From positions 395,014-459,013 of the forward strand of contig JAUIHP010000002.1 of the NCBI GenBank assembly GCA_030431975.1: 64,000 nt of DNA, read 5' to 3'. Positions 1 to 9,864 of this stretch are shown one piece after another; position 1 is the stretch's first letter, and each line of letters opens with the position of its first letter. The DNA comes from a bacterium (GTDB lineage: Bacteria; Eisenbacteria; RBG-16-71-46; CAIMUX01). The position numbers were made by a program, and so were the translations under genes. The notes beneath the pieces were generated by a model that searched no databases, had not been told where the DNA came from, and saw nothing but the letters and a program-made list of their open reading frames with translations.

Positions 1-1668
1 ACCGACGGTTTGCTTGATCTCGGCCGTGATCCCCGGCGCGTAGAAGGCGGGAACGGCGTCGGCGGCGACCCCGCCGGTCCGGGACGCGAGTTCGGGAACC
101 AGTCCCTGCCAGAGATCTTCGGCCTCAGTGAAGTAGTTCAACTTGGGGACGGAGTAGATGAGTGGAGGGATGTCCTCCGACTCACGAAGATCGTCGACGG
201 CGCGCAACATCTCGGGCGTAATGGCCTCACCCCAGTAGCTGACCTCGAATCCTTTGTTCCACGCACCGGAGGTTCCCCCCATCCATTCCGCGCGATACCC
301 GAGCCCCCACGGTTCCGACTGAAACGCGATGAAGAAGGAAGCCAACGGAAGTAGCAACGTTGCTGTCGCTCGTCCCCCCCAACGCTCGAACACCCACTGC
401 GCAAACGTCGCCGCCAACAGTCCGACGGAAACGAAGACAAAGACGAACTGGCGCGTAATGTCATGATTGGGCGTGCTCGGCAGCCAGCCGGTGACGAGAG
501 TGATTCCCAGTCCGGTGATTCCGAGGGCCGGAACCCAGTGCTGAAGCGCTTGCTGCCGCAACGATCTGAAGAAGGCAGCCAAACCGAAGCCGACCCCGGG
601 TACGAACGAAACGAGTGTCGTTGTCGGCAAGGCCGCCGCCGTCTCCACGAGCCGGTAGTGCCAGGGCGGCCGAAAGCCCCAGTTCTCGCCCATGTAGTAG
701 ACGGCAATGGGAATCCAGTCACCGCGACTTCCGACCTGACCGAGATAGTCGACAAAGCGGCCCCATCCTCCCTGCCATGGCCAGAAGAAGGGGTCGAACA
801 GGACCAGGGAGAGTGGAGCGGCAACCACACCAATTACACAGCTGATCCAAAAGCGCGGCATGCGCCAGCCGCCGAGAATGCCGGCGGTTCCCAGCGCCCA
901 TAGGATGGCCAACAGGTTCGTGAACTTGCCGGCAAACGCGGCCGAACACACGGCGAACCAAAAGACGAGCCAAGTCCAACGTCGTGCGCGCAGAGTTCGC
1001 AAGAGAACAAGCGGACACATGCACCAGAAGAAAAGCTGCATGGCCTCCGTCGCACCGAGGTGGGCGTGTCCCCAAACCGCGGGCACCCCCGCCAGAGTCA
1101 GCACTCCGAAGACGGCCGCAAACGGGCTGACCGACGTTCTGAGAAGAAAGTAGAACGCAGCCGCAGCGAAGGCAAAAAGTAGGGCCGTCACCGCACGGAA
1201 CGCAATGAGGTCGTGGTCCGTGAAGGCTCGTACGAAGCTTCCCGCCACTCCCATCCACGTTTCGTTCAGCGGAGGATGGCCGTTTTGCCCGGGATGCTGC
1301 AGCCAGACTTCGCTGATGCGCTCCCGCGAGAACAGTTCGCCCTGCGAGTAATGTCCGCCCTCCGTCACGCCGACGATTTCACCAAGCCACTCGGATTGAA
1401 GACGGGCGAAACGAAAGTAGGTCGGCTCATCCCACGTCAGTCCATAGTCATCGAGTCCGGGAAGCGCCAGCAGAAAGAGGACAAGAGCTAGGGTCCACGG
1501 CAGCCAGCGATCAAAGAGGCTTGGCCCGCCCCAGGAATTCGCCCGGGCATCCCGGCTCGACCCCGAATCTCGTTTCGGTCCGGCATGGGGACTCCACCCA
1601 GCGTGGAGACTCCGGCCGGGCGGGTCTTCGCGATTCTTCAGGCCATTCACTTCAGAATGCAGGCTCAC
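1..1668 (-). CDS. GT39/ArnT-like membrane glycosyltransferase (C-terminus cut by window edge)
   Basis: The minus-strand frame is open from 1668 to position 1 (about 556 codons) with no stop, so the 3' end lies outside the window. The proposed GTG start overlaps the hflX stop (GTGA), which suggests translational coupling. An N-terminal hydrophobic segment is followed by W-D-E-P (Asp about residue 80) and a H-P-P-L block near residue 131. This is the layout of PMT/ArnT-type GT-C transferases that use a polyprenyl-phosphate sugar donor, in which the first periplasmic loop carries an acidic pair. Many further hydrophobic segments follow. The acceptor is unknown. Alternative GTG starts exist a few codons downstream. 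Confidence 0.8.
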   Translation of the reverse strand, partial: MSLHSEVNGLKNREDPPGRSLHAGWSPHAGPKRDSGSSRDARANSWGGPSLFDRWLPWTLALVLFLLALPGLDDYGLTWDEPTYFRFARLQSEWLGEIVGVTEGGHYSQGELFSRERISEVWLQHPGQNGHPPLNETWMGVAGSFVRAFTDHDLIAFRAVTALLFAFAAAAFYFLLRTSVSPFAAVFGVLTLAGVPAVWGHAHLGATEAMQLFFWCMCPLVLLRTLRARRWTWLVFWFAVCSAAFAGKFTNLLAILWALGTAGILGGWRMPRFWISCVIGVVAAPLSLVLFDPFFWPWQGGWGRFVDYLGQVGSRGDWIPIAVYYMGENWGFRPPWHYRLVETAAALPTTTLVSFVPGVGFGLAAFFRSLRQQALQHWVPALGITGLGITLVTGWLPSTPNHDITRQFVFVFVSVGLLAATFAQWVFERWGGRATATLLLPLASFFIAFQSEPWGLGYRAEWMGGTSGAWNKGFEVSYWGEAITPEMLRAVDDLRESEDIPPLIYSVPKLNYFTEAEDLWQGLVPELASRTGGVAADAVPAFYAPGITAEIKQTVG

Positions 1669-3020
1669 ACCTCAACGGTGTCGACCCGAAAACCGGCCCG
1701 TCGCAGTCCGACCACGTCTCCGGGATCCAGCCAGACCTCACTCCACACGGAGTCTTCGTGGAAGTTCTCACTCTTGGTTTCGCCGCGTTGGGTCAACGCT
1801 CGAAGCTGACCGAGTCGGCCGACGGCACATTCCACGCGGACCAGCGTTCGCAAATCCCGAATCGCTTCGGCGATCCCGACTCGCACGCGCTCGCGATCCT
1901 CCTGCTGTAGTGCCGAGATTCGGAGTGCGTTGGGAAACCCGACCCGGATTTCCTCATCACGACTTTCGCCGCCGTCGAAAGACTCGAACTGGTCCGCCTT
2001 GTTGAAGACAAGAAGACGCGGCTTCTCTTCTTCCAGAATGGAATCCAGGACTTCGTCGACCGATCGCATGTGGCTGAGATAGGCCGGGTGACTTCCGTCG
2101 ATGACATGAACGAGAAGGTCGGACGTCTCCACTTCGCGCAGCGTTGCTCGGAACGATGCCACCAGGTGATGGGGCAGCTTGCGGATGAACCCGACGGTGT
2201 CCGACAGCAACACCGAGTAGTGTCCGTCGAGGAACAGCTTTCGCGTCGTCGTGTCCAGAGTCGCGAAGAGCTTGTCCTCCTCGAGAACTTCCGATTGCGT
2301 GAGGCGATTGAAGAGCGTCGACTTTCCCGCGTTGGTGTATCCGACCAGAGACGCACGGAACTCCCGCGTGCGACGCCGGGATTGAATATCTCTTTCCTTC
2401 GAGACCTTCTCCAGACGTCCTTCCAGAACCGAGATCTTTTTCCGCACGGCCCGGCGGTCGACCTCGAGCTGCGTTTCTCCCGGCCCCCTTGTGCCGATAC
2501 CCCCACCGGTACGTGCGAGATGGCCCCACATTCCGACCAGGCGCGGAAGTAGATACTGCAGCTGGGCCAGTTCGACTTGAATGCGAGCCTCACGCGTCTG
2601 GGCTCTTTGCGCAAAGATGTCGAGAATGAGTTCACTGCGGTCGATGACCCGGACCTTGAGTTCCTTCTCGAGATTGCGGATCTGAGCCGGACTCAGGTCT
2701 TCGTCGCAGATGAGCAGATTGGCTTCGTGCTCTTCGACCAGGTCCTTCGCTTCAGTCTGCTTGCCGCGGCTGAGAAAAAAGCCGGGATGAACACTGCTCT
2801 TGCGCTGATGAAGTCGACCGAGAACCGTGGCTCCAGCCGTCTCGGCGAGAAAGGCCAACTCCTCGAGCGTTTCCCGTGACTCATCGGCGCGATCGCCGAA
2901 TCCGACGAGGACTGCGCGTTGCTCGGGCGTTCTGTCTTTCGTAATTAGCGTAGTCGTCCCCTTTGTTTCACTCGTCGAAGAAGAGAACGAAGCTCTCTTC
3001 GTCGTGAGACTCACCGTCAA
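1665..3020 (-). CDS. hflX: GTPase HflX
   Basis: Ribosome-associated GTPase HflX, which in known bacteria splits or rescues stalled and heat-damaged 70S ribosomes. Visible: the N-terminal HflX domain with its conserved GTRGPGETQLE stretch, a coiled linker, then the G domain with G1 GYTNAGKST, G3 DTVGFI and G4 NKAD. At 451 aa it is of usual family length. The TTG start at 3020 overlaps the preceding acetyltransferase gene by about 50 nt; GTG at 3014 is an alternative, since roughly the first 25 residues are not family-like. Its stop overlaps the start of the downstream glycosyltransferase gene. Confidence 0.95.
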   Translation of the reverse strand: MTVSLTTKRASFSSSTSETKGTTTLITKDRTPEQRAVLVGFGDRADESRETLEELAFLAETAGATVLGRLHQRKSSVHPGFFLSRGKQTEAKDLVEEHEANLLICDEDLSPAQIRNLEKELKVRVIDRSELILDIFAQRAQTREARIQVELAQLQYLLPRLVGMWGHLARTGGGIGTRGPGETQLEVDRRAVRKKISVLEGRLEKVSKERDIQSRRRTREFRASLVGYTNAGKSTLFNRLTQSEVLEEDKLFATLDTTTRKLFLDGHYSVLLSDTVGFIRKLPHHLVASFRATLREVETSDLLVHVIDGSHPAYLSHMRSVDEVLDSILEEEKPRLLVFNKADQFESFDGGESRDEEIRVGFPNALRISALQQEDRERVRVGIAEAIRDLRTLVRVECAVGRLGQLRALTQRGETKSENFHEDSVWSEVWLDPGDVVGLRRAGFRVDTVEV

Positions 3021-3501
3021 TAATCTGGGCTCGCTTCTCGATACCGTAGGACTGGAAACCGTAGGAAGCGTAGAGTTCCCGTGCCGGCGTATTCGCCGCG
3101 TTCACGGTCAGTCGGACCTGTAGCACTCCGTCCAGTTCGCGGGCACGAGACACGACATCATCGAGAAGTTTGCGACCGAGTCCTGTTCCGCGGTGGGAAC
3201 CCAGAACGTACATCGTCCAGACAACGGCTTGATGGCGTCGCCGCTCTCCCGACTCACGGAAGATACCGGCCATGCCGACGAGTTCCGAACCATCAAAAGC
3301 ACCGACAACGAATCCGTGCTCACTCGGGCTGCAGCGTTTACGGAAGAAGTCCAGATCCTCAGCGCTTTCTCGGGCGTAAGTCGATCCGAAGGCGGACGGA
3401 TCTGTGGTCAGCGCTTTCAGGCGAATCTTCCGGAAGGCCTCGGCATCCTCGCTGCCCAGCACCTGAAGGCGCGCCACTCTTTGTTGCTTCGCATCATTCA
3501 T
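2968..3501 (-). CDS. GNAT-family N-acetyltransferase
   Basis: 177-aa GCN5-related N-acetyltransferase, single domain, cytoplasmic. Motif A is visible as HRGTGLGRKLL, the acetyl-CoA pyrophosphate-binding R/Q-x-x-G-x-G signature, after the beta4 strand AVVWTMYVL. A motif-B-like segment (NTPARELYASYGF) follows. It resembles the RimI/PhnO class, but the substrate cannot be read from sequence. ATG start. It overlaps hflX by about 50 nt and probably shares its transcript. Confidence 0.88.
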   Translation of the reverse strand: MNDAKQQRVARLQVLGSEDAEAFRKIRLKALTTDPSAFGSTYARESAEDLDFFRKRCSPSEHGFVVGAFDGSELVGMAGIFRESGERRRHQAVVWTMYVLGSHRGTGLGRKLLDDVVSRARELDGVLQVRLTVNAANTPARELYASYGFQSYGIEKRAQIIDGESHDEESFVLFFDE

Positions 3502-3711
3502 CCGGGAAGACTAGCCCGATCTATTCTTGAACGTCTACAGCGGTGGCGAATCCCCTGGCGCAGGGCGCGGCCGCAGCGCTTCGTTGTTTCGGACAAAAAA
3601 GACGACACCCCGGCGCCAGTCGTGACCGATGCCGGGGATGGCGTCGGATCCCACCGGTCCGCGAAGGACACGGATGGGATCCTATTGGAACTGTTTCAGG
3701 CTGCGATCGGC

Positions 3712-5355
3712 TTAGTACATACCGCCGAAGTCGCCGCCCATACCGCCGTGATCACCACCGGCCGGAGCCGCCGGCTTCTCCTCCGGAATCTCTGCGATGA
3801 GAGCTTCCGTCGTGAGCATGAGACCCGCGATGGAGGCCGCGTTCTGCAGAGCAGAGCGGGTCACCTTGGTGGGGTCGATGATTCCAGCTTCGAACATGTC
3901 GACGTACTCGTCCTTGTCGACGTTGTAGCCGAGCGTCTTCTTACCGTTGCGAACCTCGGCCACGACAACCGAACCCTCGACACCGGCGTTGTTGGCCAGC
4001 GTGCGAAGCGGCTCCTCGATGGCGCGACGGAGAATCTGGACACCGATGGCCTCGTCACCGCCGATGCGCATGTTGTCGAGAGCAGCCTGGCAGCGGATGA
4101 GAGCCGTACCACCACCCGGGACGATGCCCTCTTCGACGGCAGCGCGGGTTGCGTGGAGCGCGTCCTCGACGCGAGCCTTCTTCTCCTTCATTTCGGTCTC
4201 GGTCGCGGCGCCGACGTTGATGACGGCAACACCACCGGCCAACTTGGCCAGACGCTCCTGCAGCTTCTCGCGGTCGTAGTCCGAGCTGGACTCCTCGATC
4301 TGCCGACGGATGGTCTCGCAGCGGCCCTTGATGTCAGAGGCCTTACCGCCACCCTCGATGATCGTCGTCGTCTCCTTGGAGATCGTGACGCGCTTGGCCT
4401 TGCCGAGATCCTGCAGCTGAGCCGCTTCCAGCTTCTGGCCGAGCTCTTCGGAGATGGTCTGACCACCCGTGAGGATCGCGATGTCCTCAAGCATGGCCTT
4501 GCGACGATCGCCGAAGCCCGGAGCCTTGACCGCACAGATCTGGAGCGTACCGCGGAGCTTGTTCACGACGAGAGTCGCGAGAGCCTCACCCTCGATGTCC
4601 TCGGCAATGATGAGGAGCGGACGACCGGCCTGGCTGATCTTCTCGAGGACCGGGAGGAGGTCCTTGAGGTTGGAGATCTTCTTGTCGTGGATGAGAATGT
4701 GCGCGTTCTCCATGACGACTTCCATCGTGTCCTTGTCCGTCACGAAGTACGGGGACAGGTAGCCGTTGTCGAACTGCATACCCTCGACGAGATCGAGCGT
4801 GGTGTCGATGGAGCGGGCCTCTTCGACGGTGATCGTTCCGTCCTTGCCAACCTTGTCCATGGCCTCGGCGATGATGGCGCCGATTTCCTTGTCACCGTTG
4901 GCGGAGATCGTACCGACCTGCTTGATCTGGCTGTTGTCCTTCACGTTCTTGGAAAGACCACGGAGCTCTTCGATGATCTTCTCGACGCCCTTGTCGATGC
5001 CGCGCTTGAGGTGCATCGGGTTGGAGCCGGCCGTGACGTTGCGCAGACCCTCGCGGAAGATCGCTTCGGCGAGAACCGTAGCCGTCGTCGTACCGTCACC
5101 GGCGACGTCAGAGGTCTTGGAAGCGACCTCGCGGACCATCTGTGCACCCATGTTGCGGTACGGATCCTCGAGAGAGACTTCCTTGGCGACGGTGACACCG
5201 TCCTTGGTGATCGTGGGGGAACCCCACTTCTTTTCGAGGACGACGTTGCGACCCCGCGGTCCGAGCGTGACCTTGACGGCCTTGGCCAGCATCTCGACAC
5301 CCTCGAGAATCTTCTGACGGGCTTCGGTCTTGAAGAGCAACTGCTTCGCAGACAT
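3712..5355 (-). CDS. groEL: 60 kDa chaperonin GroEL
   Basis: GroEL/Cpn60, the ATP-dependent folding chamber that works with GroES. The 547-aa length is typical. Visible are the N-terminal [12 protein letters not shown] nucleotide-site region, the [13 protein letters not shown]-binding motif, the apical domain, the [12 protein letters not shown] signature and a glycine/methionine-rich tail ending in GGMY. The ATG is preceded by a strong Shine-Dalgarno (AGGAGGT). It lies 152 bp downstream of groES in the same direction, the usual groESL order. Confidence 0.99.
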   Translation of the reverse strand: MSAKQLLFKTEARQKILEGVEMLAKAVKVTLGPRGRNVVLEKKWGSPTITKDGVTVAKEVSLEDPYRNMGAQMVREVASKTSDVAGDGTTTATVLAEAIFREGLRNVTAGSNPMHLKRGIDKGVEKIIEELRGLSKNVKDNSQIKQVGTISANGDKEIGAIIAEAMDKVGKDGTITVEEARSIDTTLDLVEGMQFDNGYLSPYFVTDKDTMEVVMENAHILIHDKKISNLKDLLPVLEKISQAGRPLLIIAEDIEGEALATLVVNKLRGTLQICAVKAPGFGDRRKAMLEDIAILTGGQTISEELGQKLEAAQLQDLGKAKRVTISKETTTIIEGGGKASDIKGRCETIRRQIEESSSDYDREKLQERLAKLAGGVAVINVGAATETEMKEKKARVEDALHATRAAVEEGIVPGGGTALIRCQAALDNMRIGGDEAIGVQILRRAIEEPLRTLANNAGVEGSVVVAEVRNGKKTLGYNVDKDEYVDMFEAGIIDPTKVTRSALQNAASIAGLMLTTEALIAEIPEEKPAAPAGGDHGGMGGDFGGMY

Positions 5356-5507
5356 TCGTGTCTACCTCCTACTTGGAGTGATTCGTTCCGTACTTGAAAT
5401 CTTCAGTTCGTGAGTTCTGTCGTAGTCCGGCACCACCGGTCGGGGCCTCCCCGACCGCTCCGGAGGAAACGGGCGCAAGCCCGTTTCCGCATCCACGTAG
5501 GACGCGA

Positions 5508-5813
5508 CTACTCGAGGACACCGAGGACGTCGTCCTCGCGCAGGATGAGGTACTCTTCGCCGTCGATCTTGACTTCGGTACCTGCGTACTTGCTCATCAG
5601 GACCTTGTCGCCCTTGGCGACGTCCATCGGAACGAGCGAGCCGTCGTTCTTCTTCTTACCGGGGCCCACCGCGATGATCTCGCCCTGGGTCGGCTTTTCC
5701 TTGGCCGTGTCCGGGATGATGATGCCTCCCTGCATCGTCTCGGCTTCCTCGACTCGACGGACGAGAATGCGGTCGCCGAGCGGGCGGATTTTCGAGGCAG
5801 TCTTCGTTGCCAT
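5508..5813 (-). CDS. groES: 10 kDa co-chaperonin GroES
   Basis: 101-aa GroES, the heptameric lid of GroEL. Visible: [12 protein letters not shown] at the N-terminus, the mobile loop around [17 protein letters not shown], the G-x-V-x-A-V-G-P-G strand, and the C-terminal [14 protein letters not shown]. The start is fixed by a very strong Shine-Dalgarno (AGGAGGAAGC) 4-5 nt before the ATG. It is the first gene of the groESL pair. No CIRCE element was seen upstream; a sigma-54-like promoter sequence is present instead (5949-5964). Confidence 0.98.
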   Translation of the reverse strand: MATKTASKIRPLGDRILVRRVEEAETMQGGIIIPDTAKEKPTQGEIIAVGPGKKKNDGSLVPMDVAKGDKVLMSKYAGTEVKIDGEEYLILREDDVLGVLE

Positions 5814-6478
5814 CAGGAGCTTCCTCCTACCTTCTGGTCTTCAGTGTTTTGGTCATCGACAGGCGATGATCGGGATCATGGGGATGCCCCGTCCGGACGT
5901 CAAAGACGAGGAAGGAGCACCCGACCGTTTACTTCCGGGGTCCGTGATACAAGGCCCGTGCCAACAAAGCAATCGGGCGCCTAAACGACTTTGTGACAAC
6001 AGGTTACAGAAGAATGGGCTTTCGGTTGGCTTGGGGGCCGACCTCGAGCCTGCCGCGTCGTGTTTCGGAATGACACCGCTCGGTTAGAAAGCGAGGTCCA
6101 TTGCAAACGGACCGAGATGGCCGTAACTCTTTGTGGTGCAACTGTCAAGCAGCCTACAGGGCAATCCTTTCCACGTGTCCCAGATTGAAACGGCCAGCAG
6201 ATCGCGTTTCACAATGGAACGTTTTCTGGGCTGTCGCGCCAGGCTGCGGCGGCGGCGGGCCGAAATCCTCGCCGTCCACAACGCCCGGGCTCGAACTACG
6301 ACGCGGCACGCTACTTTCGACGGAAATGGCTATGGAGGCCCGGGCGGGCCGTTCGACAGCGGAAGTCCTTCAGACCAGAAGACTTCCGATTCGTCGAGCG
6401 AGACAACCACAGCACGGGGACGTTGCCGGGTCGGTTCGGACCCTTGCAGATCGCCGCACCGCCCGGGAGAACATCGAG
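5814..6478. other. Non-coding stretch between groES and the 6479 gene
   Basis: No open frame here looks protein-like. It contains the groES leader with a 14-bp perfect palindrome (ATGATC-GG-GATCAT, 5866-5879), the sigma-54-like site at 5949-5964, and otherwise unremarkable sequence. The open frame that extends the 6479 gene back to 6101 has a composition unlike protein and is not included in that gene. Confidence 0.5.
5949..5964 (-). promoter_or_regulatory. Sigma-54-like promoter upstream of groES
   Basis: Read on the minus strand the site is TTGGCACG-GGCC-TTGT. The sigma-54 consensus is TTGGCACG-N4-TTGC. Spacing and the -24 element are exact; the -12 element has GT instead of GC. The predicted start of transcription is about 124 nt before the groES ATG. 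A near-identical site occurs at 19915-19930 upstream of the polysaccharide exporter gene. Confidence 0.45.
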
Positions 6479-6997
6479 ATGGAGAGAGCCACAGAGAAGC
6501 CGGGATCGGGAGATCGTTTCCTCGCCAACCTGGCCTACCTGGTCCCCGGATATCAGGGCTACCTGCACCAGGAGTCTCGACAAAGCGAGGACGCCCGGTT
6601 GCGTCACCGGGTCCTGGGTCGAATCGCCGAACTCATCGACATCCTGAACGACCGCGTCCGCATCATGCGGGACTGCACGCTCGACCGAGGTGCGGATCAA
6701 CTGATGCAACGCATCGAGCGACTGGAGAGACTGGAAAAGGCCGTCCGCTACGCGCCCTATGGCTTCGTCGGTTTCTTCGACGCCCCGGAAGTGACCGAGA
6801 CGTTCCTTGAAAGTCTGCTCGAGTTGGATCTTCTACTGTTTCAGGACCTGGACGAGGTGATCGAAAAGACGCGCGGCGCCAGCTTTCCGCCGGCGACCCG
6901 GTCGGGGTTCGAGCAGTTCTTTGCCGATGTCGACGCGGGCATCGAACGGATCGAAACTCGGCTCGTTCGGCGGGACAAGCTTCTGGGGAATTGCTGA
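6479..6997 (+). CDS. Hypothetical alpha-helical cytoplasmic protein
   Basis: 172-aa protein, not recognised. It has no signal peptide or membrane segment. It begins with a conserved-looking YLVPGYQGYLHQESRQ stretch, followed by charged amphipathic helices rich in Arg, Glu and Leu, then an aromatic patch (RYAPYGFVGFFDAP) and an acidic C-terminal half. I chose the ATG at 6479, preceded by GGGAGAAC, because residues encoded upstream lose all protein character. It ends just before, and converges with, the large secreted-protein gene at 7000. A regulatory or scaffolding role is possible, but nothing in the sequence shows it. Confidence 0.6.
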   Translation: MERATEKPGSGDRFLANLAYLVPGYQGYLHQESRQSEDARLRHRVLGRIAELIDILNDRVRIMRDCTLDRGADQLMQRIERLERLEKAVRYAPYGFVGFFDAPEVTETFLESLLELDLLLFQDLDEVIEKTRGASFPPATRSGFEQFFADVDAGIERIETRLVRRDKLLGNC

Positions 6998-6999
6998 GT

Positions 7000-9864
7000 T
7001 CAGCGAACCACATTCAAGCGTCGGGTCGCCGACTCCCCCGCGGCGGTGACGCGAACGAAGTAAATCCCGGCCGGCACCTTCCCACCCCGATCGTTGGAAC
7101 CTTCCCAGAACAATGTGTGCGCACCTGCTGCCCCCGTCCCGTCCAATAGATGTCGGATGCGCCGCCCGCGTACGTCGAACACGGTGACCTCGATCTCTCC
7201 TTCATAGGGAAGCCTGTACTCGAGTCGTACTCGATCTTGCATCGGGTTGGGTCCGAGTACGCGAAGTCCGAGGGCGTCCGGTCGAAGCCGGGTTTTCGTT
7301 TCGTCCTCCAACTCATCGGTTCGAGCAAGAAGGACTTCGAACTCTCGCTCCCGCGGTTCCAGAGCGGACTCGCCCGCCTCTTCCGACCCTAGCACGCGAA
7401 GCGCGTCGCGGCTGAGTATCCGAATGGCCCAGCCGTCCGGGACGGTGCCGTCCGACGTCCACCGGAGCGTACAGTCGCGTTCGGCCGGCACCGAGGTCTT
7501 CAGTCTCCAAGACACGGTCGACGTGGGAAGCCCCCGAAGATCCTGGGTCCAGGGAATCTCTCCTTCCCGGTCCGAGAAGAAGGAGATCGAGCCGCCGATC
7601 GCCCGCGGTTCGACGTAGTCAACTGCGTCCTTGCCGTCCGAGTGTTGAGGCCCGACGCCGACGACGACGTCATCCACCACACCTCCGCTCGTGATACTCA
7701 GTCTCAATCGCCACTCGGTCTCGGTCCCGGTCTCGGTCCCGGTTTCGGTCCCGGTTTCGGTTTCGGTCCCGGCTCCGGTATCGGTCCCGGAAGCGCGGGC
7801 GACACCCGGATTCGGTGCGGCCGGATCGATGCGAAGCCTCGCCGTAGTCGTCCCGGAGTTGAAGTAGCTGTAGCCACGCCAGGGCTGCAACCGGTTCGTC
7901 ACGTCCGGCGCCCGCCACTGTCCGTCAAAAGCGTAGGGCCCGTCGGCCGCGCCCACCGTAACCGTCGCTGCCGTGGAAGGAAGCTCCTCCGCAAACGGAT
8001 TCGCGATGTCATTCCAACCGGGTTCCAGTTCGATTTCGAACGGTTCCAACGCGCGCGACGAGAGCGTGGAGACGTCGAAGCTTCGACCGGTCTCGAGGTG
8101 AAGTACCCAGTAGGCCTGCCCCGCCGCGAAACGGGACGCGGAAGCGGCGGGATACTCTTCGTAGTCAGAGTCGACGAACTTGAAGAAACGCCAAACCGTG
8201 TCGGCGTACGCACCCAGGTCATCGAAGAGGACCGAGCTCACGTTGCGATCGCCGGTCTCGCCGGGGATGGAGATCATCCGGTATCCGGTTTGCTCGCCCC
8301 CGCCCGGTAGTTGAAAGGGAGCCACTGCGGTCGTCGACGAGGTCGTGACGGCAAAGACGTTGGCCGGCGCGTTTGCCGGCAAGGTCCCAATGAGGTCACC
8401 TTGTGAGAGTTCAAGGTAGTACTCCAGGCCGCCGAGCGTGACTTCGTTCCCGGGAATCTGGACGGTGTACGTCCCGAACTGCTCCGTGAAGCCGCGGGAA
8501 ACCCAACGGAGGCCGTCCGCGCTCCACTCCCGGTGCCACAAGGTGAGCGCGGGTTTTCCGGGAGGCCCTTCTCCGTTCAGGGTCGTCGTCAAGGTCAGGG
8601 CCTGCCCCACTGCCGCGGTCGTCACCGCCGTGTGTTCGATCGCGGGAAGAGTAAAGACGACGCCCGTCCCGGTGGCTTCGATCGCGGTGCAAAGAGCGCC
8701 CGCGATCGACAGGTTGCAGCTTTGGGGACCCTTCGATTGAGGCCGGAAGCGGAGCGTCCGCTCGACCTGCGAGTCCGGTGCGACCGAGATGGATGATGTT
8801 CCGATCAGTTCAAAGTCGCCGCAGGAGAAAGAGACCTCGCCAACCAGGGCTTGGTCACCCAGGTTCGCGATCGTAAAGGGAAGATCGGCCGTCTCCCCCA
8901 CTTCGACGTCGCCAAACTCGAGCGATGACACGGAGACTTGGCAAACGGGACCCGGCACTCTCTTTTCGATACGGATGTCGTCGAGGAAGACACCTCGACC
9001 GGTCAATCCATCGGTGTTGCTTTCAAAAACGAAGGCAAGGTAGAGCGACTCGGTGTTCCGGTAGTCGCTCATTCCGAGGGCCTCCCGCACTTCGAAGCGC
9101 CCCGACTCCCAAACTCCGCCGGCCCGACTGGCGCGCCATCCCAGGAAGTTGAACCCGTCCGTGGCCATACCAAAGTAAAGACTGTCTCCCGGTTGAGTAT
9201 CGAACCAGGCGTCGAACTCGACGAAGACGGAGTCCGCATCGCGTGCATCGAACGGCCCCCAAACCATCCAGGAGGTCAGGTCATCGACATAGTCGTCGTT
9301 GGCCGGATCCAACTGTGGAAACTCCGGCGAGCTTTCCGAGAAACCGACGCACCAGCCGGCCTTGCCTTTCACGAAGTCTTCCTCGTCCCAGCGGTACGGC
9401 GCAAAGTCCTCGTTGAAGAAAACGCGCCAATCGTTGGTAGCCGGAAAGCCGTTCTCGAATCCTTCTTCGAGAACCGTGACGTAGTTCGGGTCGTCGCCGC
9501 GGGAGCGGAAAGGCCGTGGTCCGGTCTCCAGGACTGTCTCCATGGCTGACTCGGAGTGGACAGAGAGCGATGTCCGCAGACTCTCGGCGGACACTTCTTT
9601 CGAGGACGCCCCCAACGTCAGAAAATGAAAGATGAGGACGACGCCGACAAACAACAACGCCGGGATGCGTCCGAGGGCATCGGCCATCTTCCCAGTCCCA
9701 ATGTTCGTCGCAGCCGCGACCTTCACAGCGACACTCTTCTTGGCGAGACGCTTCGTAGTGACGCTCTTCGTAGTGAAGCTCTTCGTAGCGACGCTCTTCA
9801 CAGCGACGCTCTTCTTGGCGACTCTCCGCACAGCCGCACCCTTCGCACGACGATGAACGTTCAC
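7000..9864 (-). CDS. Large secreted multidomain protein with C-terminal FlgD/T9SS-like Ig module
   Basis: 954 aa, GTG start overlapping the upstream stop (GTGA). Order: a lysine-rich N-terminal pentapeptide array (residues 17-48, KSVAT-like); a hydrophobic segment (about 69-87); a jelly-roll-like region (ending GVFLDDIRIEKR); a choice-of-anchor-D/ASH-like Ig domain (LEFGDVEVGETADLPFTI); more beta-rich domains; a Thr-Glu-Gly low-complexity linker; and a C-terminal FlgD-Ig/T9SS-like module (VFDVRGRRIRHLLDG then PAGIYFVRV). Probably exported to the surface. The basic repeat-rich stretch ahead of the hydrophobic segment is odd for a signal peptide and may not be part of it; the true start could be internal. 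Confidence 0.75.
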   Translation of the reverse strand: MNVHRRAKGAAVRRVAKKSVAVKSVATKSFTTKSVTTKRLAKKSVAVKVAAATNIGTGKMADALGRIPALLFVGVVLIFHFLTLGASSKEVSAESLRTSLSVHSESAMETVLETGPRPFRSRGDDPNYVTVLEEGFENGFPATNDWRVFFNEDFAPYRWDEEDFVKGKAGWCVGFSESSPEFPQLDPANDDYVDDLTSWMVWGPFDARDADSVFVEFDAWFDTQPGDSLYFGMATDGFNFLGWRASRAGGVWESGRFEVREALGMSDYRNTESLYLAFVFESNTDGLTGRGVFLDDIRIEKRVPGPVCQVSVSSLEFGDVEVGETADLPFTIANLGDQALVGEVSFSCGDFELIGTSSISVAPDSQVERTLRFRPQSKGPQSCNLSIAGALCTAIEATGTGVVFTLPAIEHTAVTTAAVGQALTLTTTLNGEGPPGKPALTLWHREWSADGLRWVSRGFTEQFGTYTVQIPGNEVTLGGLEYYLELSQGDLIGTLPANAPANVFAVTTSSTTAVAPFQLPGGGEQTGYRMISIPGETGDRNVSSVLFDDLGAYADTVWRFFKFVDSDYEEYPAASASRFAAGQAYWVLHLETGRSFDVSTLSSRALEPFEIELEPGWNDIANPFAEELPSTAATVTVGAADGPYAFDGQWRAPDVTNRLQPWRGYSYFNSGTTTARLRIDPAAPNPGVARASGTDTGAGTETETGTETGTETGTETEWRLRLSITSGGVVDDVVVGVGPQHSDGKDAVDYVEPRAIGGSISFFSDREGEIPWTQDLRGLPTSTVSWRLKTSVPAERDCTLRWTSDGTVPDGWAIRILSRDALRVLGSEEAGESALEPREREFEVLLARTDELEDETKTRLRPDALGLRVLGPNPMQDRVRLEYRLPYEGEIEVTVFDVRGRRIRHLLDGTGAAGAHTLFWEGSNDRGGKVPAGIYFVRVTAAGESATRRLNVVR
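7716..7788. repeat. 6-bp-step low-complexity tract (Thr-Glu-Thr-Gly linker)
   Basis: GGTCTC/GGTCCC/GGTTTC hexamers repeated about a dozen times on the plus strand. On the coding minus strand they encode a TETG-rich flexible linker inside the 7000-9864 protein. Confidence 0.85.
9721..9816. repeat. 15-bp in-frame tandem array (KSVAT-like pentapeptides)
   Basis: Imperfect 15-bp units, minus-strand consensus AAGAGCGTCGCTACG, encode about six five-residue steps (KSVAV, KSVAT, KSFTT, KSVTT, KRLAK, KSVAV) near the N-terminus of the 7000-9864 protein. Confidence 0.85.

Noticed and set aside
3193..5397. 734-codon plus-strand open frame opposite groEL
   Set aside because: It is the antisense shadow of the groEL gene, which has a strong family match, correct length and ribosome site; the plus-strand product matches nothing.
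5814..6100. CIRCE element for heat-shock control of groES
   Set aside because: The TTAGCACTC-N9-GAGTGCTAA pattern is not present; only a different 14-bp palindrome was found.
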